DNA of 8,483 bases. Source: Beijerinckiaceae bacterium (GTDB lineage Bacteria; Pseudomonadota; Alphaproteobacteria; Rhizobiales; Beijerinckiaceae). Positions 1 to 5,698 of the stretch are shown here, piece after piece; positions within the stretch are counted from its first letter, which is position 1, and each line of letters begins with the position of its first letter. The notes beneath the pieces were generated by a model that saw only the letters and a list, made by a program, of their open reading frames with translations, did not search any database and was not told where the DNA came from. The stretch is taken from the NCBI GenBank assembly GCA_947458675.1, contig CANHAW010000068.1, forward strand, positions 1 to 8,483, written 5' to 3'. Made by a program: the position numbers and the translations under genes.

Positions 1-427
1 CGGGAATATGGATGATGAAAGGCGTGCCGCAGCTTTCGAGAAAACGCGCGAGCAGCGCGGTGGAACAGGCGCCATCGACATCGTAATCGCCGAAAATCGC
101 CACCGTCTCGCCCCGCTCAATGGCGCGCAGGAGACGGCCCACAAGCGGCACCATGGCGACCAATGTGTCGGGATCGGGCATGAGGCCACGGATCGTTGGA
201 TCGAGATGGGCTGTCACGGCCTCGGGCGCAACGCCGCGCCCCGCCAGCACGCGGGCGAGAATGTCCGGCAGGCCCTCAACCTGCACCATGGCCTGCGCCC
301 GCCCCTGCGCCTCCAGATCGAGCCGGTCGCGCCAGATGCGACCCAGCGCAGATTGCTCCACGCCGAGAAACAGACGGCGAGGCAGCGTGCCGGGCTTCGA
401 ATCGGGATGGATGACAGGCGGGCTCAT
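1..427 (-). CDS. recJ: Single-stranded-DNA-specific exonuclease RecJ, N-terminal part (cut by left edge)
   Basis: RecJ is a 5'-to-3' exonuclease on single-stranded DNA, acting in the RecF recombination pathway and in mismatch and base-excision repair. The first 142 codons are present, starting MSPPVIHPDS; the rest lies beyond base 1. Residues 108-125 read TVAIFGDYDVDGACSTAL. The DYDVDG motif (residues 114-119, bases 71-88) is motif I of the DHH phosphoesterase superfamily and supplies aspartate ligands for the catalytic metal. The preceding segment, with LDPTIRGLMPDP at residues 75-86, is the usual RecJ N-terminal region. The ATG at 427 is chosen because it gives the expected N-terminus; another ATG at 435 is out of frame. 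No good Shine-Dalgarno precedes it. It lies downstream of glpX on the same strand but is separated by a terminator and a palindromic repeat, so it probably has its own promoter. Confidence 0.93.
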   Translation of the reverse strand, partial: MSPPVIHPDSKPGTLPRRLFLGVEQSALGRIWRDRLDLEAQGRAQAMVQVEGLPDILARVLAGRGVAPEAVTAHLDPTIRGLMPDPDTLVAMVPLVGRLLRAIERGETVAIFGDYDVDGACSTALLARFLESCGTPFIIHIP

Positions 428-530
428 TTGCACATTATCGCACGGCTGGGGTGCAAAGCGTGAGCGCCTGGGCGGGCCGCGCCGTCTGGATAATGGGGAC
501 GGAATAGTGGGCGTCCTGCCCCTTGAGCTC

Positions 531-614
531 GTCATTGCACGGAGCGTGAGCGACGAAGCAATCCATGTGTCGGCGAGATGGATTGCCGCGTCGCCTTCGG
601 CTCCTCGCAATGAC
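531..614. repeat. Interspersed palindromic repeat between recJ and glpX
   Basis: Two arms form an imperfect inverted repeat: 531-565, beginning GTCATTGCACGGAGCG, and 579-614, ending CTCCTCGCAATGAC. The outer ends (GTCATTGC/GCAATGAC) and inner ends (GCAATCCA/TGGATTGC) pair perfectly, and the centres differ by a few changes. The loop is 13 bases. This architecture matches the mobile intergenic palindromes common in Rhizobiales genomes; the family is recognised from memory, not searched. Short open frames across it are typical artefacts. The rest of the recJ-glpX gap (428-530) shows nothing I can name. Confidence 0.75.
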
Positions 615-624
615 GACGCAAAGC

Positions 625-652
625 AAAAGGGCGCTCCGTTTCCGGAACGCCC
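625..652 (-). terminator. Rho-independent terminator of glpX
   Basis: Read on the minus strand, GGGCGTTCCG (652-643) pairs with CGGAGCGCCC (638-629) over 10 bp with one G-U pair, closed by a GAAA (GNRA) tetraloop. TTTT follows at 628-625, then a T-rich stretch. It starts 27 bases after the glpX stop codon, so it should end the hom-glpX transcript before recJ. Confidence 0.85.
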
Positions 653-678
653 CTGTTCTTTTCGCGATCAGCCCGATC

Positions 679-1674
679 TCAATCGAGGCGGAATTTTTCC
701 ATCTGGCGGTGTTCGCCGTGGATGCGGCGCACTGTGCCGGTGACGGAGCGATAGATCACCGTTTCCGTCTCGATGATCTCGCGGCCGAATTTCACGCCGG
801 TGAGCAGCGGGCCGGTGGTGACGCCCGTGGCGCAGACGATGACGTCGCCCGACGCCAGTTCCGTCATGTCATATTTCTTGTTCGGATCCTTGATGCCCAT
901 TTTCAGCGAGCGTTCGCGCTTGGCTTCCGTATCGAGGATGAGACGGCCCTGCATCTGGCCGCCGACGCAACGCAATGCGCCTGCTGCCAGCACGCCTTCC
1001 GGCGCGCCGCCCGTGCCGAAATAAATATCGACGCCGGTCATTTCCGACTGCGCTGTAAAAATCACGCCGGCCACATCGCCATCGGTGATGAAGCGAATGC
1101 CCGCACCCACTTTGCGGCAGGCATCGACGAGATTTTGGTGGCGCGGACGGTCGAGAATGAGCGCGGTGATTTCACCCGGCTTCACGCCCTTGGCCTTGGC
1201 GAGCGAGAGAAGATTTTCTTCCGGGCTCATGTCGAGATCGATCGTGCCCTTGGGATAGCCCGGACCGATGGCGATCTTGTCCATGTAAACGTCAGGCGCA
1301 TTGAGCAGCGAGCCAGCCGGCGCCATGGCCATGACGGCGATGGAGCCCGGCAGATCCTTGGCGCACAATGTCGTACCTTCGAGCGGATCCACCGCAATGT
1401 CGACTTTCGGGCCGGTGGCCGTGCCGACTTTCTCGCCGATGAAGAGCATGGGCGCTTCATCGCGCTCGCCCTCGCCAATGACGACAGTGCCGTCGATCGG
1501 CAGACGATTGAGTTCGCGGCGCATCGCATCCACGGCGGCCTGGTCGGCGGCCTTTTCATCTCCACGCCCGCGCAGGCGCGCAGCAGCAACAGCAGCGCGC
1601 TCAGTCACGCGAACGAGTTCGAGTGTGAGGATACGCTCGATAATATCCTTTTGCTTGATGACGAGATCGGTCAT
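679..1674 (-). CDS. glpX: Class II fructose-1,6-bisphosphatase GlpX
   Basis: Hydrolyses fructose 1,6-bisphosphate to fructose 6-phosphate in gluconeogenesis and, in autotrophs or methylotrophs, in sugar-phosphate cycles; cytosolic and metal-dependent. The product is 331 aa, normal for GlpX. Visible motifs are IGEGERDEAPML (66-77), the DPLEGT phosphatase metal-site motif (96-101), DRPRH (175-179), TDGDVAG (197-203) and GTGGAPEGV (220-228), in the order seen in E. coli GlpX. The frame stays open far upstream into hom, but the N-terminus MTDLVIKQKD at 1674 is the family start and has AAGGA six bases upstream. It lies 28 bases after hom on the same strand, so the two are probably co-transcribed. 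Some alphaproteobacterial members also act on sedoheptulose 1,7-bisphosphate; sequence alone cannot decide this. Confidence 0.96.
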   Translation of the reverse strand: MTDLVIKQKDIIERILTLELVRVTERAAVAAARLRGRGDEKAADQAAVDAMRRELNRLPIDGTVVIGEGERDEAPMLFIGEKVGTATGPKVDIAVDPLEGTTLCAKDLPGSIAVMAMAPAGSLLNAPDVYMDKIAIGPGYPKGTIDLDMSPEENLLSLAKAKGVKPGEITALILDRPRHQNLVDACRKVGAGIRFITDGDVAGVIFTAQSEMTGVDIYFGTGGAPEGVLAAGALRCVGGQMQGRLILDTEAKRERSLKMGIKDPNKKYDMTELASGDVIVCATGVTTGPLLTGVKFGREIIETETVIYRSVTGTVRRIHGEHRQMEKFRLD

Positions 1675-1680
1675 GGACGG

Positions 1681-1685
1681 TCCTT
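1681..1685 (-). promoter_or_regulatory. glpX ribosome binding site
   Basis: On the minus strand AAGGA lies six bases before the ATG at 1674. It fixes the glpX start against the much longer open frame that runs upstream inside hom. Confidence 0.75.
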
Positions 1686-1702
1686 CAGGGCCTTTGTGAA
1701 AA

Positions 1703-3019
1703 TTATTCGCGTTCGATACGGATGACCTGCGGTGGTCCGGCAAGATAGCCGTCTGCGACAACGGCATCGAGTGCCTCGCGCACGACAGCTTCGGATGTCG
1801 CATAGGTGATGAGCACGACTGGCACGGGCGTCGCATCGGAGGGCGCACGCGCGCCGCGCGCCGAGGCATGCCGCTGCATGATGCTCTGGAGCGAGATCTG
1901 GCGCTCGGCCATGCGTGTCGCAATGGCCGCGGCTGCACCGGGGCGATCATGCACGGACAGGCGAATGTAATAGCCGCCCTCATGCCGCTGCACGGGAATG
2001 CGCGGTGCTTTCTCCAGCGCCGAAGTCGGCAGGCCGAAAGGCGCGCTGCGAATGCCTTTCGCAATATCGGAAATATCGGCAACAACGGCAGATGCCGTTG
2101 CCATGCCGCCGGCGCCGGGGCCGACAAGCGTCAATTCCTTCACCGCATCGGCATCGATGGTCACGGCATTGGTAACGCCCATGACTTCGGCAAGCGACGA
2201 GGACTTTGGCACCATGGTCGGATGCACGCGCTGCTCAATGCCCTTATCGGTGCGCTGCGCGACGCCGAGCAATTTGATGCGATAGCCAAGCTCTTCGGCA
2301 GATTTCAGATCGGCCAAAGTGATCGATTGAATGCCCTCGACGTGAATGGCTTCCGCATCGACCTGCGTGCCAAAGGCAAGCGCGGTAAGAATGGCGAGTT
2401 TGTGCGCTGTATCGAAACCGCCAATATCGAAGGTCGGATCGGCTTCGGCATAACCAAGGCGCTGCGCATCCTTGAGGCATTCCTCGAAGGACAGGCCCTC
2501 GAGCTCCATGCGCGAGAGGATGTAATTGCACGTGCCGTTGAGAATGCCATAGACGCGCTGAATGGAATTGCCGGCCAGACCTTCGCGCAGCGTTTTCACA
2601 ATCGGAATGCCGCCGGCAACAGACGCCTCGAAGGCAAGCGCCACGCGCTTGTCTTCCGCGCGCTGGGCGAGCGACATGCCATGTTTGGCAAGCAAAGCCT
2701 TGTTGGCGGTGACAACCGACTTGCCTGCGCCAAGCGCTGCTTCCACCGCTGCGCGCGCCGGGCCTTCATCGCCGCCGATCAGTTCGACGAAAAGATCGAT
2801 GTCTGGGCTTGTGGCCAAAGCCACAGGATCATCGAACCATTTGAACGCCGACACATCGACGCCCCGATCGCGCGACCGGTCGCGGGCCGAGACGGCCGTC
2901 ACCTTGATGGCGCGCCCGGTGCTGGCGGCCAGAGCCGCAGCCTGACGGTCGAGAAGGCGAATGACGGAAGCGCCGACGGTGCCAAGACCGGCAATGCCAA
3001 CGCGCAAAGGTTCAGCCAT
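1703..3019 (-). CDS. hom: Homoserine dehydrogenase with C-terminal ACT domain
   Basis: Reduces aspartate 4-semialdehyde to homoserine with NAD(P)H, the branch point to threonine, methionine and isoleucine; cytosolic. It is 438 aa, the usual length of the monofunctional bacterial enzyme. The Rossmann dinucleotide-binding loop GLGTVG is at 11-16. TANK (104-107), EASVAGGIPI (131-140) and NGTCNYIL (161-168) are hallmark motifs. E192, D203 and K207 in YAEADPTFDIGGFDTAHK match the catalytic Glu/Asp/Lys set of the yeast enzyme by spacing, and K107 matches its other catalytic lysine. Residues from about 348 to the end form an ACT domain, which in this family mediates feedback inhibition, typically by threonine. 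The start at 3019 gives MAEPLRVGIAGLGTVG, and its Shine-Dalgarno is weak. A terminator-like hairpin just upstream may control it. Confidence 0.97.
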   Translation of the reverse strand: MAEPLRVGIAGLGTVGASVIRLLDRQAAALAASTGRAIKVTAVSARDRSRDRGVDVSAFKWFDDPVALATSPDIDLFVELIGGDEGPARAAVEAALGAGKSVVTANKALLAKHGMSLAQRAEDKRVALAFEASVAGGIPIVKTLREGLAGNSIQRVYGILNGTCNYILSRMELEGLSFEECLKDAQRLGYAEADPTFDIGGFDTAHKLAILTALAFGTQVDAEAIHVEGIQSITLADLKSAEELGYRIKLLGVAQRTDKGIEQRVHPTMVPKSSSLAEVMGVTNAVTIDADAVKELTLVGPGAGGMATASAVVADISDIAKGIRSAPFGLPTSALEKAPRIPVQRHEGGYYIRLSVHDRPGAAAAIATRMAERQISLQSIMQRHASARGARAPSDATPVPVVLITYATSEAVVREALDAVVADGYLAGPPQVIRIERE

Positions 3020-3039
3020 GAAAATTGTTCCGGGCCAGC

Positions 3040-3066
3040 AAAAGACCCCGCCTGACGGGCGGAGCC
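3040..3066 (-). promoter_or_regulatory. Terminator-like hairpin in the hom leader (possible attenuator)
   Basis: On the minus strand GGCTCCGCC (3066-3058) pairs with GGCGGGGTC (3052-3044) in a 9-bp stem with two G-U pairs and a 5-base loop. TTTT follows at 3043-3040. It has the form of an intrinsic terminator but sits 20 bases upstream of the hom ATG. A possible competing strand, ACCCCG at 3099-3094, can pair with the CGGGGT at 3050-3045. No Thr/Ile/Met-rich leader peptide and no riboswitch that I recognise were seen. The structure is visible; a role in attenuation is inference. The rest of the 155-base hom/yifN-like gap is unremarkable apart from an AT-richer patch at 3131-3160. Confidence 0.5.
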
Positions 3067-3174
3067 GGATGCGCTCTTCTGCAATGTTTCGGCCGGGGTT
3101 TCAAGGCGCGGCGCTCTGCCGTAGGATCAGCGCATTATTTCAGCCAAATTGTTTCTATCGGCAGAGCCTCTCCC

Positions 3175-3576
3175 TTGACCCTCATTGCGCATCCGGTCCC
3201 CGGAACGATCGTACGTGTCGACCTGTCAGAAGGCTTTCGCCCCCCTGAAATGGTCAAGCGGCGGCCCGCTATCGTCCTTTCCCCTCCGATTCCAGGTCGA
3301 AAGATGCTTTGCTCCATCGTCCCATTGAGCACCAGCGCACCAGATATCGTCTTGCCCCACCATATGAGGCTCCGGATTGAGCCCCCGCTGCCAAGCCCTT
3401 ACGACAGCCCGGAAATGTGGGTGAAAGGCGACATCGTCCTGACCGTTGCCTTCCACCGGCTTCGGCACCTTTTCCGAAGATGGGATGCAGGACAGAGAGT
3501 TTACGACGTGCGGGTTCTTGATGCGCAGACCATGTCTGCCGTCAGATCATGTGTCCGGGCGGGCCTCGGCCTTTGA
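3175..3576 (+). CDS. YifN-like PemK/MazF-fold protein (orphan toxin-family member)
   Basis: It has the PemK/MazF (CcdB-fold) pattern. PGTIVRVDL near the N-terminus is the first beta strand, KRRPAIVLSP gives the conserved RPaiVls strand, CSIVPLSTSAP follows, and WVKGDIV is the later conserved strand. The PPEMVKRRP and PLSTSAPD segments resemble the YifN subgroup as I remember it. MazF and PemK proteins are sequence-specific ribonucleases; the activity of the YifN type is not established. The best start is TTG at 3175, giving 133 aa: family similarity begins just after it, no ATG or GTG fits between, and the next ATG (3250) would remove the first conserved strand. The ATG at 3025 would add 50 unrelated residues. 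There is no clear Shine-Dalgarno and no adjacent antitoxin frame. It lies on the opposite strand between alaC and hom, suggesting insertion into that gene block. Confidence 0.8.
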   Translation: MTLIAHPVPGTIVRVDLSEGFRPPEMVKRRPAIVLSPPIPGRKMLCSIVPLSTSAPDIVLPHHMRLRIEPPLPSPYDSPEMWVKGDIVLTVAFHRLRHLFRRWDAGQRVYDVRVLDAQTMSAVRSCVRAGLGL

Positions 3577-3616
3577 CCTTGACGGCGAAGGAATGAAAGC
3601 CCATTTTACTTTGGTC

Positions 3617-3686
3617 GCCGGTCGCACCGGCACTTAAGTCCAGCGCAAGCTGGCCGTTATGGCAGGTGATCGCAAGCCTGCCATAA
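3617..3686 (+). repeat. Three consecutive small inverted repeats after the yifN-like gene
   Basis: Three stems follow in a row: GCCGG/CCGGC (3617-3621 with 3627-3631); CCAGC/GCTGG closed by a GCAA tetraloop (3640-3653); and TTATGGCAGG/CCTGCCATAA, a perfect 10-bp repeat (3657-3666 with 3677-3686). An ACTTAAGT palindrome lies at 3632-3639. Together with the terminator that follows, they make about 100 bases that could fold almost completely. No coding frame is credible here. It may be a stabilised 3' UTR or a small RNA; both are inference. Confidence 0.55.
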
Positions 3687-3692
3687 TGACAG

Positions 3693-3721
3693 AAAAGCCC
3701 CGCTCAGGCGGGGCTTTTTTT
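3693..3721. terminator. Bidirectional rho-independent terminator between the yifN-like gene and alaC
   Basis: GCCCCGC (3697-3703) and GCGGGGC (3708-3714) form a perfect stem around the loop TCAG. It is extended by AAAA on the left and TTTT on the right. Seven T residues (3715-3721) follow on the plus strand, and TTTT (3696-3693) follows on the minus strand. It can therefore end both the plus-strand yifN-like transcript and the minus-strand alaC transcript, 42 bases past the alaC stop. Confidence 0.92.
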
Positions 3722-3763
3722 ATTTGAAATAGGGCTGCCCGACTTTGATCGTGCGGGCCAACC

Positions 3764-4981
3764 TCACGCCGGCTTCTTCAGCTCGACCACATTGTGGAGG
3801 GTCTGGTCCGCGCTGTCAAAGAAGCGGCGGATGCCGCGCGCGGCCTGGCGGATGCGCTGCTCGTTCTCGACAATCGCGAGGCGGACGAAATCGTCGCCAT
3901 GCTCGCCAAAGCCGATGCCGGGAGCCACGGCCACATCGGCCTTCTCGATGAGAAGCTTCGAGAATTCGAGACTGCCCAGATGTTTGAATTTTTCTGGCAG
4001 CGGCACCCAGGCGAACATGGTCGCCTGCGGCACGGGAATATCCCATCCTGCCTGCGCAAAACTTTCAACCAGAGCATCGCGACGCTTTTTGTAGATCGCG
4101 CGCATTTCCTTGATGCAATCATCAGGTCCGTTCAGCGCTGCGGCAGCGGCTACCTGGATCGGCGTATAGGCGCCGTAATCGAGATAGGATTTCACCCGCG
4201 AGAGCGCTGCGAGCAGACGCTCATTGCCGACCGCAAAGCCCATGCGCCAGCCGGCCATGGAAAAGGTCTTCGACATCGACGTGAATTCCACGCAGACATC
4301 GTTTGCGCCATTCACCTGCAGCATGGAGGGCGGCGGATTGTCGTCGAAGAAGACCTCTGCATAGGCGAGATCGGAGAGCACGAAAATCTCGTGCTTCTTG
4401 GCGAAGGCGACGAGATCCTTGTAGAAATCGAGCGAGGCGACCTTGGCCGTCGGGTTCGACGGATAGCAGGAAACGACTGCAATCGGCTTGGGGATTGAAT
4501 GCTGGATGGCGCGCTCAAGCGCGACGAAAAATTCCGGCGTCGGATCGGCCGGCACTTCGCGGATCACGCCGCCGGCCATGAGAAAGCCGAAGGCATGAAT
4601 CGGATAGGAAGGATTGGGCACGATCACCACATCGCCCGGCGCGGTAATGGCCTGCGCCATATTGGCGAAGCCTTCCTTCGAGCCGAGTGTCGCGACAACC
4701 TGCGTATCGGGATTGAGCTTCACGCCGAAACGGCGCTCGTAATAAGCCGCCTGCGCCTTGCGCAGACCGACAATGCCCTTGGAGGCCGAATAGCGATCCG
4801 TGCGCGGCTTGCCGGCGGTCTCGCAGAGTTTTTCGATGACATGTTTGGGGGCCGGCAGATCCGGATTGCCCATGCCGAGATCCACAATGTCGGCGCCATT
4901 GGCTCGAGCGGCGGCCTTCAGCCGGTTGACCTGCTCGAACACGTAAGGCGGAAGCCGCCGCACCCTGTGGAATTCGGACAT
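3764..4981 (-). CDS. alaC: Class I/II PLP aminotransferase, AlaC-type (alanine transaminase)
   Basis: PLP-dependent fold-type I aminotransferase. The family exchanges amino groups between glutamate and pyruvate to make alanine, and related proteins are often named aspartate or LL-diaminopimelate aminotransferase. Using the start at 4981 (405 aa), MSEFHRVRRLPPYVFEQVN is the typical AlaC N-terminus. The PLP Schiff-base lysine is K238 in SMSKTFSMAGWRMGF. N176 (YPSNPTA), D204 and Y207 (LSDLAYAE) and R246 contact the cofactor, and R367 (FVRLAI) should bind the substrate carboxylate. An in-frame ATG at 4990 would add three residues, but AAGAGG directly abuts it, whereas it is nine bases from 4981. 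Orthologues often precede hom; here a plus-strand gene and a terminator separate them. Activity is sure at family level, substrate less so. Confidence 0.93.
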   Translation of the reverse strand: MSEFHRVRRLPPYVFEQVNRLKAAARANGADIVDLGMGNPDLPAPKHVIEKLCETAGKPRTDRYSASKGIVGLRKAQAAYYERRFGVKLNPDTQVVATLGSKEGFANMAQAITAPGDVVIVPNPSYPIHAFGFLMAGGVIREVPADPTPEFFVALERAIQHSIPKPIAVVSCYPSNPTAKVASLDFYKDLVAFAKKHEIFVLSDLAYAEVFFDDNPPPSMLQVNGANDVCVEFTSMSKTFSMAGWRMGFAVGNERLLAALSRVKSYLDYGAYTPIQVAAAAALNGPDDCIKEMRAIYKKRRDALVESFAQAGWDIPVPQATMFAWVPLPEKFKHLGSLEFSKLLIEKADVAVAPGIGFGEHGDDFVRLAIVENEQRIRQAARGIRRFFDSADQTLHNVVELKKPA

Positions 4982-4990
4982 TGCACTCAT

Positions 4991-4996
4991 CCTCTT
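4991..4996 (-). promoter_or_regulatory. alaC ribosome binding site deciding the start
   Basis: On the minus strand AAGAGG lies nine bases from the ATG at 4981 but touches the ATG at 4990. This spacing favours the downstream start. Confidence 0.6.
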
Positions 4997-5055
4997 TGCA
5001 ACCCGCCCGGCTTAAACGATTGCCGGATCATGGTCCACGTCCTCTCGAAAATCTG

Positions 5056-5517
5056 TTAACGTCTTGTTGGCTGAACCGCCGGGTTTTCACAGGTCAGCCC
5101 GCAGGCCTCCGGCTTTTTCGGCTTTGCCTTGCGATCGCCCATCCCCTCCGCCACCGAACGATCGGTGCTCGGCCCGGTGCGACGCCCCGTTGCCTTGTCA
5201 TGCGCGCGGCGGGCCGCATCGAGGCCCTTTTCCTGCGATTCGACCTCGCTCTTGCTCATGGTCTTGCCGGCAGGCAGCTTCCGGGGCTCATGAACAGGGA
5301 TGAAATCATAGGATTGCGGCCGCGACCTTGTAACGAAATCCGGCGGGCTCTGCTTCACATGGGTGCGCAGGCCAAGTGCTTTGGTGATCGCGCTGGGTTC
5401 TTCGGCAGCCATGGCGCCGCCCTGACCCAATCCGCCCAAAAGAACGGCAATAGCCAGAGCTGCGGCTGGCAGCCGGGCAGACTGGAAGAAAATGCCGGAA
5501 CGGAATGTCATGAGCAT
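5056..5517 (-). CDS. Small secreted protein of unknown function
   Basis: I do not recognise a family. From the ATG at 5517 the product is 153 aa. It opens with a basic stretch and a hydrophobic core, LPAAALAIAVLLGGLG (16-31), followed by AMA-AEE, a good signal peptidase I site after residue 37. The mature part of about 116 residues is hydrophilic and highly charged. It is rich in Lys, Arg and Pro, with no further membrane segment, and carries a CGLTC cysteine pair (139 and 143) near the C-terminus. Probably periplasmic or secreted. ATGs at 5556 and 5511 are also possible; 5517 keeps a normal signal peptide and has a weak AAAGA six bases upstream. It ends 74 bases before the alaC start on the same strand with no terminator visible between, so co-transcription with alaC is possible. 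Confidence 0.65.
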   Translation of the reverse strand: MLMTFRSGIFFQSARLPAAALAIAVLLGGLGQGGAMAAEEPSAITKALGLRTHVKQSPPDFVTRSRPQSYDFIPVHEPRKLPAGKTMSKSEVESQEKGLDAARRAHDKATGRRTGPSTDRSVAEGMGDRKAKPKKPEACGLTCENPAVQPTRR

Positions 5518-5544
5518 GCCATATCTTTGTTCACAAACGGGGGC

Positions 5545-5640
5545 GGTCGCCCTCAACCCATTTAATCATTGCTGCGACCGGTGAATAAAGACCTATTATG
5601 ACCGAAACGGGACGCGCGCCAGTGTTCATTGGTCGCCCTC
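5545..5640 (+). repeat. 10-bp direct repeat flanking the divergent promoter region
   Basis: GGTCGCCCTC occurs at 5545-5554 and again at 5631-5640, 86 bases apart. Each copy is preceded at a different distance by GTTCA. They bracket the region between the small secreted protein gene and phaC. This could be an operator pair or chance in GC-rich DNA. Confidence 0.3.
5569..5599 (+). promoter_or_regulatory. Candidate promoter for phaC
   Basis: TATTAT at 5594-5599 matches the -10 consensus in five of six positions. A poor -35 match, TTGCTG at 5569-5574, lies 19 bases upstream. The leader to the first phaC ATG would be about 90 bases. The spacing and -35 are weak, so this is only a candidate. Confidence 0.25.
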
Positions 5641-5698
5641 CCGCCACAATGGTACGAAAAATGCCAGACCAGGCTGCGACAGCAGGGGCAATAAGCGA

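Noticed and set aside
435..626. A 63-codon minus-strand frame over the recJ-glpX gap
   Set aside because: It is the translation of the palindromic repeat, a known source of spurious small proteins.
8..743. Plus-strand frames of 151 and 207 codons over the left end
   Set aside because: Both lie opposite recJ, whose DYDVDG motif is unmistakable, and run into the repeat; their products are low-complexity.
565..1725. A 386-codon plus-strand open frame across glpX
   Set aside because: It is a shadow of glpX and begins inside the palindromic repeat; no domain is visible.
1675..2127. Upstream extension of the glpX frame to give a 482-aa protein
   Set aside because: The extra 151 residues come from an alternative frame of hom, are rich in Arg/Pro/Cys and unlike GlpX. 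The Shine-Dalgarno and family N-terminus place the start at 1674.
1868..3055. A 395-codon plus-strand open frame across hom
   Set aside because: It mirrors hom codons. Its His/Arg/Ala-rich product shows no domain, while hom has all family motifs.
3025..3174. Extension of the yifN-like gene to the ATG at 3025
   Set aside because: The added 50 residues have no similarity to the family and cover the hom leader; similarity begins just after the TTG at 3175.
3020..3174. SAM-II or another known riboswitch in the hom leader
   Set aside because: I looked for the conserved SAM-II core and did not find it; only the simple terminator-like hairpin is supported.
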